Below are positions 34,701-50,100 of a stretch of DNA of 64,000 nt, one piece after another (position 1 is the stretch's first letter; each line of letters begins with the position of its first letter). This DNA is from Isoperla grammatica. Its lineage: Eukaryota > Arthropoda > Insecta > Plecoptera > Perlodidae. Both the position numbers and the translations under genes were made by a program. The notes below the pieces were generated by a model. It was not told the origin of the DNA. It saw only the letters and a program-made list of their open reading frames with translations, and did no database searches. The stretch covers positions 21,961,095 to 22,025,094 of the forward strand of contig OX246746.1 in the NCBI GenBank assembly GCA_945910005.1, given 5' to 3'.

Positions 34701-37700
34701 GCAACACGTAGCAGATAGTTGCTTTACAACATGGTATAAGATGGTTGCTATACAACATGGTTTAAGATGGTTGCTATGCCACACGTAGCAGACAGTTGCT
34801 ATACAACATGGTATTAGATGGTTGCTATGCAAAACGTAGCAGATAGTTGCTATACAACATGGTATTTGATGGTTGCTATGCAACACGTAGCAGATAGTTG
34901 CTATACAATATGGTATAAGATGGTTGCTATGCAACACGAAGCAGATAATTGCTAAACATTATGGTTTAAGATGGTTGCTATTCAACACGTAGCAGATAGT
35001 TGCAATACAACATGGTATAAGATGGTTGCTATGCAACACGTAGCAAATAGTTGCTATACAACATGGTATTAGATAATTGCTATGCAACACGTAGCAGATA
35101 GTTGCTTCACAACATGGTATAAGATGGTTGCTATACAACATGGTTTAAGATGGTTGCTATGCCACACGTAGCAGATAGTTGCTATACAACATGGTATAAG
35201 ATGGTTGCTATGCAACACGTAGCAGATAGTTGCTAAACAACATGGTATTAGATGGTTGCTATGCAACACGTAGCAGTTAGTTGCTATACAACATGGTATT
35301 AGATGATTGCTATACGACATGGTATTTGATGGTTGCTATGCGACACGTAGCAGATAGCTGCTATACGACATGGTATAAGATGGTTTCTATATGCAACATG
35401 GTATTACATGGTTGATATACAACTCGGTATTAGATGGTTGCTATGCAACACGTAGCAGATAGTTGCTATACAACATGGTATAAGATGGTTGCTATGCAAC
35501 ACGTAGCAGATAGTTGCTAAACAACATGGTATTAGATGGTTGCTATGCAACCCGTAGCAGATAGTTGCTATACAACATGGTATTAGATGGTTGCTATGCG
35601 ACAAGTAGCAGATGGTTGCTATACAACATGGTCTTAGATGGTTGCTGTGCAACACGTAGCAGATAGTTGCTGTACATTATGGTTTAAGATGGTTGCTATG
35701 CAACACGTAGCAGATAGTTGCTATACACCATGGTTAAAGATGGTTGCTATGCCACACGTAGCAGAAAGTTGCTAAACAACATGGAATTAGATGGTTGCTA
35801 TGCAACACGTAGCAGATAGTTGCTATACAACATGGTATAAGATGGTTGCTATACAACATGGTTTAAGATGGTTGCTAAACAACATGGTATTAGATGGTTG
35901 CAATGCAACACGTAGCAGATAGTTGCTATACAACATGGTATTAGATGGTTGCTATGCGACACGTAGCAGATGGTTGCTATACAACATGGTATTAGATGGT
36001 TGCTATGCAACACGTAGCAGATAGTTGCTATACATTATGGTTTAAGATGGTTGCTATGCAACACGTAGCAGATAGTTGCTATACAACATGGTATAAGATG
36101 GTTGCTATGAAACACGTAGCAGATAGTTGCTTTACAACATGGTATAAGATGGTTGCTATACAACATGGTTTAAGATGGTTGCTATGCCACACGTAGCAGA
36201 TAGTTGCTAAACAACATGGTATTAGATGGTTGCTATGCAACACGTAGCAGACAGTTGCTATACAACATGGTATTAGATGGTTGCTATGCGACACGTAGCA
36301 GATGGTTGCTATACAACATGGTAATAGATGGTTTCTATGCAACACGTAGAAGATAGTTGCTATACAACATGGTATTAGATGGTTGCTATGCAACACGTAG
36401 CAGATAGTTGCTAAACAACATGGTATTAGATGGTTGCTATGCAACCCGTAGCAGATAGTTGCTATACAACATGGTATTAGATGGTTGCTATGCGACAAGT
36501 AGCAGATGGTTGCTATACAACATGGTCTTAGATGGTTGCTGTGCAACACGTAGCAGATAGTTGCTGTACATTATGGTTTAAGATGGTTGCTATGCAACAC
36601 GTAGCAGATAGTTGCTATACAACATGGTATAAGATGGTTGCTATACAACACGTAGCAGATAGTTGCTTTACAACATGGTATAAGATGGTTGCTATACACC
36701 ATGGTTTAAGATGGTTGCTATGCCACACGTAGCAGAAAGTTGCTAAACAACATGGAATTAGATGGTTGCTATGCAACACGTAGCAGATAGTTGCTATACA
36801 ACATGGTATTAGATGGTTGCTATGCGACACGTAGCAGATGGTTGCTATACAACATGGTATTAGATGGTTGCTATGCAACACGTAACAAATAGTTGCTGTA
36901 CAACATAGTATTAGATGGATGCTATGCAACACGTAGCAGATAGTTGCTTTACAACATGGTATAAGATGGTTGCTATACAACATGGTTTAAGATGGTTGCT
37001 ATGCCACACGTAGCAGACAGTTGCTATACAACATGGTATTAGATGGTTGCTATGCAAAACGTAGCAGATAGTTGCTATACAACATGGTATTTTATGGTTG
37101 CTATGCAACACGTAGCAGATAGTTGCTATACAATATGGTATAAGATGGTTGCTATGCAACACGAAGCAGATAATTGCTAAACATTATGGTTTAAGATGGT
37201 TGCTATTCAACACGTAGCAGATAGTTGCAATACAACATGGTATAAGATGGTTGCTATGCAACACGTAGCAAATAGTTGCTATACAACATGGTATTAGATA
37301 ATTGCTATGCAACACGTAGCAGATAGTTGCTTCACAACATGGTATAAGATGGTTGCTATACAACATGGTTTAAGATGGTTGCTATGCCACACGTAGCAGA
37401 TAGTTGCTATACAACATGGTATAAGATGGTTGCTATGCAACACGTAGCAGATAGTTGCTAAACAACATGGTATTAGATGGTTGCTATGCAACACGTAGCA
37501 GTTAGTTGCTATACAACATGGTATTAGATGATTGCTATACGACATGGTATTTGATGGTTGCTATGCGACACGTAGCAGATAGCTGCTATACGACATGGTA
37601 TAAGATGGTTTCTATATGCAACATGGTATTACATGGTTGATATACAACTCGGTATAAGATGGTTGCTATGCAACACGTAGCAGATAGTTGCTATACAACA

Positions 37701-39900
37701 TGGTATAAGATGGTTGCTATGCAACACGTAGCAGATAGTTGCTAAACAACATGGTATTAGATGGTTGCTATGCAACCCGTAGCAGATAGTTGCTATACAA
37801 CATGGTATTAGATGGTTGCTATGCGACAAGTAGCAGATGGTTGCTATACAACATGGTCTTAGATGGTTGCTGTGCAACACGTAGCAGATAGTTGCTGTAC
37901 ATTATGGTTTAAGATGGTTGCTATGCAACACGTAGCAGATAGTTGCTATACAACATGGTATAAGATGGTTGCTATACACCATGGTTTAAGATGGTTGCTA
38001 TGCCACACGTAGCAGAAAGTTGCTAAACAACATGGAATTAGATGGTTGCTATGCAACACGTAGCAGATAGTTGCTATACAACATGGTATAAGATGGTTGC
38101 TATACAACATGGTTTAAGATGGTTGCTAAACAACATGGTATTAGATGGTTGCAATGCAACACGTAGCAGATAGTTGCTATACAACATGGTATTAGATGGT
38201 TGCTATGCGACACGTAGCAGATGGTTGCTATACAACATGGTATTAGATGGTTGCTATGCAACACGTAGCAGATAGTTGCTATACATTATGGTTTAAGATG
38301 GTTGCTATGCAACACGTAGCAGATAGTTGCTATACAACATGGTATAAGATGGTTGCTATGAAACACGTAGCAGATAGTTGCTTTACAACATGGTATAAGA
38401 TGGTTGCTATACAACATGGTTTAAGATGGTTGCTATGCCACACGTAGCAGATAGTTGCTAAACAACATGGTATTAGATGGTTGCTATGCAACACGTAGCA
38501 GATAGTTGCTATACAACATGGTATTAGATGGTTGCTATGCGACACGTAGCAGATGGTTGCTATACAACATGGTAATAGATGGTTTCTATGCAACACGTAG
38601 AAGATAGTTGCTATACAACATGGTATTAGATGGTTGCTATGCAACACGTAGCAGATAGTTGCTAAACAACATGGTATTAGATGGTTGCTATGCAACCCGT
38701 AGCAGATAGTTGCTATACAACATGGTATTAGATGGTTGCTATGCGACAAGTAGCAGATGGTTGCTATACAACATGGTCTTAGATGGTTGCTGTGCAACAC
38801 GTAGCAGATAGTTGCTGTACATTATGGTTTAAGATGGTTGCTATGCAACACGTAGCAGATAGTTGCTATACAACATGGTATAAGATGGTTGCTATACAAC
38901 ACGTAGCAGATAGTTGCTTTACAACATGGTATAAGATGGTTGCTATACACCATGGTTTAAGATGGTTGCTATGCCACACGTAGCAGAAAGTTGCTAAACA
39001 ACATGGAATTAGATGGTTGCTATGCAACACGTAGCAGATAGTTGCTATACAACATGGTATTAGATGGTTGCTATGCGACACGTAGCAGATGGTTGCTATA
39101 CAACATGGTATTAGATGGTTGCTATGCAACACGTAACAAATAGTTGCTGTACAACATAGTATTAGATGGTTGCTATGCAACACGTAGCAGATAGTTGCTT
39201 TACAACATGGTATAAGATGGTTGCTATACAACATGGTTTAAGATGGTTGCTATGCCACACGTAGCAGACAGTTGCTATACAACATGGTATTAGATGGTTG
39301 CTATGCAAAACGTAGCAGATAGTTGCTATACAACATGGTATTTGATGGTTGCTATGCATCACGTAGCAGATAGTTGCTATACAATATGGTATAAGATGGT
39401 TGCTATGCAACACGAAGCAGATAATTGCTAAACATTATGGTTTAAGATGGTTGCTATTCAACACGTAGCAGATAGTTGCAATACAACATGGTATAAGATG
39501 GTTGCTATGCAACACGTAGCAAATAGTTGCTATACAACATGGTATTAGATAATTGCTATGCAACACGTAGCAGATAGTTGCTTCACAACATGGTATAAGA
39601 TGGTTGCTATACAACATGGTTTAAGATGGTTGCTATGCCACACGTAGCAGATAGTTGCTATACAACATGGTATAAGATGGTTGCTATGCAACACGTAGCA
39701 GATAGTTGCTAAACAACATGGTATTAGATGGTTGCTATGCAACACGTAGCAGTTAGTTGCTATACAACATGGTATTAGATGATTGCTATACGACATGGTA
39801 TTTGATGGTTGCTATGCGACACGTAGCAGATAGCTGCTATACGACATGGTATAAGATGGTTTCTATATGCAACATAGTATTACATGGTTGATATACAACT
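31763..39900. repeat. Higher-order-repeat cluster 2 (four units, several shortened)
   Basis: Markers at 33048, 35069, 37294 and 39545 give spacings of 2,021, 2,225 and 2,251 bp. The first unit is also about 536 bp short relative to cluster 1. The deficits (26, 230 and 536 bp) correspond to 1, 9 and 21 monomers, as expected from out-of-register recombination between monomers. Confidence 0.85.
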
Positions 39901-42900
39901 CGGTATAAGATGGTTGCTATGCAACACGTAGCAGATAGTTGCTATACAACATGGTATTAGATGGTTGCTATGCAACACGTAGCAGATAGTTGCTATACAA
40001 CATGGTATTAGATGGTTGCTATGTAACACGTAGCAGATAGTTGCTATACAACATGGTAATAGATGGTTGCCATGCAACACGTAGCAGATAGTTGCTTTAC
40101 AACATGGAATAAGCTGCTTGCTATGCAACACGTAGCAGACAGTTGCTATAAACATGGTATAAGCTGGTTTCTATGCAACACGTAGCAATTAGTCGCTATA
40201 CGACAAGGTATTAGATGGTTTCTATGCGACATGGTATTAGATGGTTGCTATGCAACACGTAGCAGATGGTTGCTATGCAACACGTAACAGATGGTTGCTA
40301 TACGACATGGTATTAGATGGTTGCTATGCAACACGTGGCAAATAGTTGCTATACAACATGGAATTAGATAGTTGCTATGCGACACGTAGCAGATAGTTGC
40401 TATACAACATGGTATTAGATGGTTGCTATGCAATACGTATCAGATAGTTGCTATTTATTATGGTTTAAGATGGTTGCTATGCAACACGTAGCAGATAGTT
40501 GCTATACAACATGGTATAAGATGGTTGCTATACAACATGGTTTAAGATGGTTGCTATGCAACACGTAGCAGATGGTTGCTATGCGACACGTAGCAGATGG
40601 TTGCTGTACAACATAGTATTAGATGGTTGCTATGCAACACGTAGCAGATAGTTGCTATACATTATGGTTTAAGATGGTTGCTATGCAACACGTAGCAGAT
40701 AGTTGCTATACAACATGGTATAAGATGGTTGCTATGAAACACGTAGCAGATAGTTGCTTTACAACATGGTATAAGATGGTTGCTATACAACATGGTTTAA
40801 GATGGTTGCTATGCCACACGTAGCAGATAGTTGCTAAACAACATGGTATTAGATGGTTGCTATGCAACACGTAGCAGATAGTTGCTATACAACATGGTAT
40901 TAGATGGTTGCTATGCGACACGTAGCAGATGGTTGCTATACTGCATAATATTAGATGGTTGCTATGCAACACGTAGCAGATAGTTGCTATACGTTATGGT
41001 TTAAGATGGTTGCTATGCAACACGTAGCAGATAGTTGCTTTACAACATGGTATAAGATGGTTGCTATGCAACACGTGGCAGATAGTTGCTATACAACATG
41101 GTATTAGATGGTTGCTATGCAACACGTAGCAGATGGTTGCTATGCAACACGTAACAGATGGTTGCTATACGACATGGTATTAGATGGTTGCTATGCGACA
41201 CGTAGCAGATGGTTGCTATGCAACATGGTATAAGATGGTTGCTATGCAACACGTAGCAGATAGTTGCTATACATTATGGTTTAAGATGGTTGCTATGCAA
41301 CACGTAGCAGATAGTTGCTATACAACATGGTATAAGATGGTTGCTATGCAACACGTAGCAAATAGTTGCTATACAACATGGTATTAGATGGTTGCTATGC
41401 AACACGTAGCAGATAGTTGCTTTACAACATGGTATAAGATGGTTGCTATACAACATGGTTTAAGATGGTTGCTATGCACACGTAGCAGATAGTTGCTATA
41501 CAACATGGTATTAGATGGTTGCTATGCAACACGTAGCAGATAGTTGCTATACAACATGGTATAAGATAGTTGCTATGCAACACGTAGCAGATAGTTGCTA
41601 AACAACATGGTATTAGATGGTTGCTATGCAACACGTAGCAGATAGTTGCTATACAACATGTATTAGATGGTTGCTATGCAACACGTAGCAGATAGTTGCT
41701 TTACAACATGGTATAAGATGGTTGCTATACAACATGGTTTACAATGGTTGCTATGCCACACGTAGCAGATAGTTGCTAAACAACATGGTATTAGATGGTT
41801 GCTATGCAACACGTAGCAGATAGTTGCTATACAACATGATATTAGATGGTTGCTTTGCGACACGTAGCAGATGGTTGCTATACAACATGGTATAAGATGG
41901 TTGCTATGCAACACGTAGCAGATAGTTGCTATACATTATGGTTTAAGATGGTTGTTATGCAACACGTAGCAGATAGTTGCTATAGAATATGGTATAAGAT
42001 GGTTGCTATGTCACACGTAGCAGATAGTTGCTATACAACATGGTATTAGATGGTTGCTATGCAACACGTAGCAGATAGTTGCTATACAACAAAGTATAAG
42101 ATGGTTGATATACAACATGGTATAAGATGGTTGCTATGCAACACGTAGCAGATAGTTGCTATACAACATGGTATTAGATGGTTGCTATGTAACACGTAGC
42201 AGATAGTTGCTTTCCAACATGGTAATAGATGGTTGCCATGCAACACGTAGCAGATAGTTGCTATACAACATGGAGTAAGCTGCTTGCTATGCAACACGTA
42301 GCAGATAGTTGCTATAAACATGGTATTAGATGGTTGCTATGCAACACGTAGCAGATAGTTGCTATACAACATGGTTAGATGGTTGCTATGCAACACGTAA
42401 CAGATGGTTGCTATACGACATGGTATTAGATGGTTGCTATGCGACACGGTATTAGATGGTTGCTATGCAACACGTAGCAGATAGTTGCTATACATTATGG
42501 TTTAAGATGGTTGCTATGCAACACGTAGCAGATAGTTGCTAAACAACATGGTATAAGATGGTTGCTATGCAACACGTAGCAAATAGTTGCTATACAACAT
42601 GGTATTAGATGGTTGCTATGCAACACGTAGCAGATAGTTGCTTTACAACATGGTATAAGATGGTTGGTATACAACATGATTTAAGATGGTTGCTATGCCC
42701 ACGTAGCAGATAGTTGCTATACAACATGATATTAGATGGTTGCTATGCAACACGTAGCAGATAGTTGCTATACAACATGGTATTAGATGGTTGCTATGCA
42801 ACACGTAGCAGATAGTTGTTATACAACATGGTATAAGATGGTTGCTATACAACATGGTTTAAGATGGTTGCTATGCAACACGTAGCAGATGGTTGCTATG

Positions 42901-45900
42901 CGACACGTAGCAGATGGTTGCTGTACAACATAGTATTAGATGGTTGCTATGCAACACGTAGCAGATAGTTGCTAAACAACATGGTATTAGATGGTTGCTA
43001 TGCAACACGTAGCAGATAGTTGCTATACAACATGGTATTAGATGGTTGCTATGCGACACGTAGCAGATGGTTGCTATACAACATGGTATTAGATGGTTGC
43101 TATGCAACACGTAGCAGATAGTTGCTATACATTATGGTTTAAGATGGTTGCTATGCAACACGTAGCAGATAGTTGCTATACAACATGGTATAAGATGGTT
43201 GCTATGAAACACGTAGCAGATAGTTGCTTTACAACATGGTATAAGATGGTTGCTATACAACATGGTTTAAGATGGTTGCTATGCCACACGTAGCAGATAG
43301 TTGCTAAACAACATGGTATTAGATGGTTGCTATGCAACACGTAGCAGATAGTTGCTATACAACATGGTATTAGATGGTTGCTATGCGACACGTAGCAGAT
43401 GGTTGCTATACTGCATAATATTAGATGGTTGCTATGCAACACGTAGCAGATAGTTGCTATACGTTATGGTTTAAGATGGTTGCTATGCAACACGTAGCAG
43501 ATAGTTGCTTTACAACATGGTATAAGATGGTTGCTATGCAACACGTGGCAGATAGTTGCTATACAACATGGTATTAGATGGTTGCTATGCAACACGTAGC
43601 AGATGGTTGCTATGCAACACGTAACAGATGGTTGCTATACGACTAGGTATTAGATGGTTGCTATGCGACATGGTATTAGATAAATGCTATGCAACACGGA
43701 GCAGATGGTTGCTATACAACATGCTATTAGATGGTTGCTATCCGACATGGTATTAGATGGTTGCTATGCAACACGTAGCAGATGGTTGCTATACGACATG
43801 GTATTAGATGGTTTCTATGGGACATGGTATTAGATGGTTGCTTGCATAACGTAGCAGATGGTTGCTATACAACATAGTATTAGATGGTTTCTATGCAACA
43901 TGTAGCAAATAGTTGCTATACCACATGGTATACAATGGTTTCTATGCGACATGGTATTAGATAAATGCTATGCAACACGGAGCAGATGGTTGCTATACAA
44001 CATGCTATTAGATGGTTGCTATCCGACATGGTATTAGGTGGTTGCTATGCAACACGTAGCAGATGGTTGCTATACGACATGGTATTAGATGGTTTCTATG
44101 GGACATGGTATTAGATGGTTGCTTGCATAACGTAGCAGATGGTTGCTATACAACATAGTATTAGATGGTTTCTATGCGACATGTAGCAGATAGTTGCTAT
44201 GCAACATGGAATAAGATGGTTGCTATGCAACACGTAGCAGATTGTTGCTATAAGACATGGTATTTGATGGTTTCTATGTGACACGTAGCAGAAAGTTGCT
44301 TTTCGGAATGGTATTAGATGGTTGCTATGCAACATGGTATTAGATGGTTGCTATGCGACACGTAGCAGATGGTTGCTATACAACATGGTATTAGATGGTT
44401 GCTATGCAACACGTAGCAGATAGTTGCTATACAACATGGTATTAGATGGTTGCTATGCAACACGTAGCAGATAGTTGCTAAACAACATGGTATTAGATGG
44501 TGGCTATGCGACACGTAGCAGATGGTTGCTATACAACATGGTATAAGATGGTTGCTATGCAACACGTAGCAGATAGTTGCTATACAATTATGGTTTAAGA
44601 TGGTTGCTATGCAACACGTAGCAGATAGTTGCTATACTACATGGTATAAGATGGTTGCTATGCAACACGTAGCAGATAGTTGCTTAACAACATGGTATAA
44701 GATGGTTGCTATACAACATGGTTTAAGATGGTTGCTATGCCACACGTAGCAGATAGTTGCTAAACAACATGGTATTAGTTGGTTGCTATGCAACACGTAG
44801 CAGATAGTTGCTATACAACATGATATTAGATGGTTGCTATGCGACACGTAGCAGATGGTTGCTATACAACATGGTATTAGATGGTTGCTATGCAACACGT
44901 AGAAGATAGTTGCTATACATTATGGTTTAAGATGGTTGCTATGCAACACGTAGCAGATAGTTGCTATAGAATATGGTATAAAATGGTTGCTAAGCAACAC
45001 GTGGCAAAAAGCTGCTATACAACATGGTATTAGATAGTTGCTATGCAACACGTAGCAGATAGTTGCTATACAACAAAGTATAAGATGGTTGATATACAAC
45101 ATGGTATAAGATGGTTGCTATGCAACACGTAGCAGATAGTTGCTATACAACATGGTATTAGATGGTTGCTATGCAACACGTAGCAGATAGTTGCTATACA
45201 ACATGGTATTAGATGGTTGCTATGTAACACGTAGCAGATAGTTGCTTTCCAACATGGTAATAGATGGTTGCCATGCAACACGTAGCAGATAGTTGCTATA
45301 CAACATGGAATAAGCTGCTTGCTATGCAACACGTAGCGGATAGTTGCTATAAACATGGTATTAGATGGTTGCTATGCAACACGTAGCAGATAGTTGCTAT
45401 ACAACATGGTATTAGATGGTTGCTATGCAACACGTAGCAGATGGTTGCTATGCAACACGTAACAGATGGTTGCTATACGACATGGTATTAGATGGTTGCT
45501 ATGCGACACGTAGCAGATGGTTGCTATACAACATGGTATAAGATGGTTGCTATGCAACACGTAGCAGATAGTTGCTATACAACATGGTATAAGATGGTTG
45601 CTATGCAACACGTAGCAAATAGTTGCTATACAACATGGTATTAGATGGTTGCTATGCAACACGTAGCAGATAGTTGCTTTACAACATGGTATAAGATGGT
45701 TGCTATACAACATGGTTTAAGATGGTTGCTATGCACACGTAGCAGATAGTTGCTATACAACATGGTATTAGATGGTTGCTATGCAACACGTAGCAGATAG
45801 TTGCTATACAACATGGTATAAGATAGTTGCTATGCAACACGTAGCAGATAGTTGCTAAACAACATGGTATTAGATGGTTGCTATGCAACACGTAGCAGAT

Positions 45901-47107
45901 AGTTGCTATACAACATGTATTAGATGGTTGCTATGCAACACGTAGCAGATAGTTGCTTTACAACATGGTATAAGATGGTTGCTATACAACATGGTTTACA
46001 ATGGTTGCTATGCCACACGTAGCAGATAGTTGCTAAACAACATGGTATTAGATGGTTGCTATGCAACACGTAGCAGATAGTTGCTATACAACATGATATT
46101 AGATGGTTGCTTTGCGACACGTAGCAGATGGTTGCTATACAACATGGTATAAGATGGTTGCTATGCAACACGTAGCAGATAGTTGCTATACATTATGGTT
46201 TAAGATGGTTGTTATGCAACACGTAGCAGATAGTTGCTATAGAATATGGTATAAGATGGTTGCTATGTCACACGTAGCAGATAGTTGCTATACAACATGG
46301 TATTAGATGGTTGCTATGCAACACGTAGCAGATAGTTGCTATACAACAAAGTATAAGATGGTTGATATACAACATGGTATAAGATGGTTGCTATGCAACA
46401 CGTAGCAGATAGTTGCTATACAACATGGTATTAGATGGTTGCTATGTAACACGTAGCAGATAGTTGCTTTCCAACATGGTAATAGATGGTTGCCATGCAA
46501 CACGTAGCAGATAGTTGCTATACAACATGGAGTAAGCTGCTTGCTATGCAACACGTAGCAGATAGTTGCTATAAACATGGTATTAGATGGTTGCTATGCA
46601 ACACGTAGCAGATAGTTGCTATACAACATGGTTAGATGGTTGCTATGCAACACGTAACAGATGGTTGCTATACGACATGGTATTAGATGGTTGCTATGCG
46701 ACACGGTATTAGATGGTTGCTATGCAACACGTAGCAGATAGTTGCTATACATTATGGTTTAAGATGGTTGCTATGCAACACGTAGCAGATAGTTGCTAAA
46801 CAACATGGTATAAGATGGTTGCTATGCAACACGTAGCAAATAGTTGCTATACAACATGGTATTAGATGGTTGCTATGCAACACGTAGCAGATAGTTGCTT
46901 TACAACATGGTATAAGATGGTTGGTATACAACATGATTTAAGATGGTTGCTATGCCCACGTAGCAGATAGTTGCTATAAAAAATGGTATTAGATGGTTGC
47001 TATGCAACACGTAGCAGATAGTTGCTATACAACATGGTATTAGATGGTTGCTATGCAACACGTAGCAGATAGTTGCTATACAACATGGTATAAGATGGTT
47101 GCTATGC
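39901..47107. repeat. Satellite spacer between clusters 2 and 3
   Basis: Two sub-blocks are visible. 40248-42855 is shared with 53394-56178. 42871-47107 is shared with 27526-31762 at a constant offset of 15,345 bp. It again contains edge-type and block S sequence. Confidence 0.8.
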
Positions 47108-50100
47108 AACCTGAGCAGATAGTTGCTAAACAACATGGTATTAGATGGTTGCTATGCAACCCGTAGCAGATAGTTGCTATACAACATGGTATTAGATGGT
47201 TGCTATGCGACAAGTAGCAGATGGTTGCTATACAACATGGTCTTAGATGGTTGCTGTGCAACACGTAGCAGATAGTTGCTGTACATTATGGTTTAAGATG
47301 GTTGCTATGCAACACGTAGCAGATAGTTGCTATACAACATGGTATAAGATGGTTGCTATACACCATGGTTTAAGATGGTTGCTATGCCACACGTAGCAGA
47401 AAGTTGCTAAACAACATGGAATTAGATGGTTGCTATGCAACACGTAGCAGATAGTTGCTATACAACATGGTATAAGATGGTTGCTATACAACATGGTTTA
47501 AGATGGTTGCTAAACAACATGGTATTAGATGGTTGCAATGCAACACGTAGCAGATAGTTGCTATACAACATGGTATTAGATGGTTGCTATGCGACAAGTA
47601 GCAGATGGTTGCTATACAACATGGTCTTAGATGGTTGCTGTGCAACACGTAGCAGATAGTTGCTGTACATTATGGTTTAAGATGGTTGCTATGCAACACG
47701 TAGCAGATAGTTGCTATACAACATGGTATAAGATGGTTGCTATACAACACGTAGCAGATAGTTGCTTTACAACATGGTATAAGATGGTTGCTATACACCA
47801 TGGTTTAAGATGGTTGCTATGCCACACGTAGCAGAAAGTTGCTAAACAACATGGAATTAGATGGTTGCTATGCAACACGTAGCAGATAGTTGCTATACAA
47901 CATGGTATTAGATGGTTGCTATGCGACACGTAGCAGATGGTTGCTATACAACATGGTATTAGATGGTTGCTATGCAACACGTAACAAATAGTTGCTGTAC
48001 AACATAGTATTAGATGGTTGCTATGCAACACGTAGCAGATAGTTGCTTTACAACATGGTATAAGATGGTTGCTATACAACATGGTTTAAGATGGTTGCTA
48101 TGCCACACGTAGCAGACAGTTGCTATACAACATGGTATAAGATGGTTGCTATGCAACACGTAGCAAATAGTTGCTATACAACATGGTATTAGATAATTGC
48201 TATGCAACACGTAGCAGATAGTTGCTTCACAACATGGTATAAGATGGTTGCTATACAACATGGTTTAAGATGGTTGCTATGCCACACGTAGCAGATAGTT
48301 GCTATACAACATGGTATAAGATGGTTGCTATGCAACACGTAGCAGATAGTTGCTAAACAACATGGTATTAGATGGTTGCTATGCAACACGTAGCAGTTAG
48401 TTGCTATACAACATGGTATTAGATGATTGCTATACGACATGGTATTTGATGGTTGCTATGCGACACGTAGCAGATAGCTGCTATACGACATGGTATAAGA
48501 TGGTTTCTATATGCAACATGGTATTACATGGTTGATATACAACTCGGTATTAGATGGTTGCTATGCAACACGTAGCAGATAGTTGCTATACAACATGGTA
48601 TAAGATGGTTGCTATGCAACACGTAGCAGATAGTTGCTAAACAACATGGTATTAGATGGTTGCTATGCAACCCGTAGCAGATAGTTGCTATACAACATGG
48701 TATTAGATGGTTGCTATGCGACAAGTAGCAGATGGTTGCTATACAACATGGTCTTTGATGGTTGCTGTGCAACACGTAGCAGATAGTTGCTGTACATTAT
48801 GGTTTAAGATGGTTGCTATGCAACACGTAGCAGATAGTTGCTATACAACATGGTATAAGATGGTTGCTATACACCATGGTTAAAGATGGTTGCTATGCCA
48901 CACGTAGCAGAAAGTTGCTAAACAACATGGAATTAGATGGTTGCTATGCAACACGTAGCAGATAGTTGCTATACAACATGGTATAAGATGGTTGCTATAC
49001 AACATGGTTTAAGATGGTTGCTAAACAACATGGTATTAGATGGTTGCAATGCAACACGTAGCAGATAGTTGCTATACAACATGGTATTAGATGGTTGCTA
49101 TGCGACACGTAGCAGATGGTTGCTATACAACATGGTATTAGATGGTTGCTATGCAACACGTAGCAGATAGTTGCTATACATTATGGTTTAAGATGGTTGC
49201 TATGCAACACGTAGCAGATAGTTGCTATACAACATGGTATAAGATGGTTGCTATGAAACACGTAGCAGATAGTTGCTTTACAACATGGTATAAGATGGTT
49301 GCTATACAACATGGTTTAAGATGGTTGCTATGCCACACGTAGCAGATAGTTGCTAAACAACATGGTATTAGATGGTTGCTATGCAACACGTAGCAGATAG
49401 TTGCTATACAACATGGTATTAGATGGTTGCTATGCGACACGTAGCAGATGGTTGCTATACAACATGGTAATAGATGGTTTCTATGCAACACGTAGAAGAT
49501 AGTTGCTATACAACATGGTATTAGATGGTTGCTATGCAACACGTAGCAGATAGTTGCTAAACAACATGGTATTAGATGGTTGCTATGCAACCCGTAGCAG
49601 ATAGTTGCTATACAACATGGTATTAGATGGTTGCTATGCGACAAGTAGCAGATGGTTGCTATACAACATGGTCTTAGATGGTTGCTGTGCAACACGTAGC
49701 AGATAGTTGCTGTACATTATGGTTTAAGATGGTTGCTATGCAACACGTAGCAGATAGTTGCTATACAACATGGTATAAGATGGTTGCTATACAACACGTA
49801 GCAGATAGTTGCTTTACAACATGGTATAAGATGGTTGCTATACACCATGGTTTAAGATGGTTGCTATGCCACACGTAGCAGAAAGTTGCTAAACAACATG
49901 GAATTAGATGGTTGCTATGCAACACGTAGCAGATAGTTGCTATACAACATGGTATTAGATGGTTGCTATGCGACACGTAGCAGATGGTTGCTATACAACA
50001 TGGTATTAGATGGTTGCTATGCAACACGTAACAAATAGTTGCTGTACAACATAGTATTAGATGGTTGCTATGCAACACGTAGCAGATAGTTGCTTTACAA

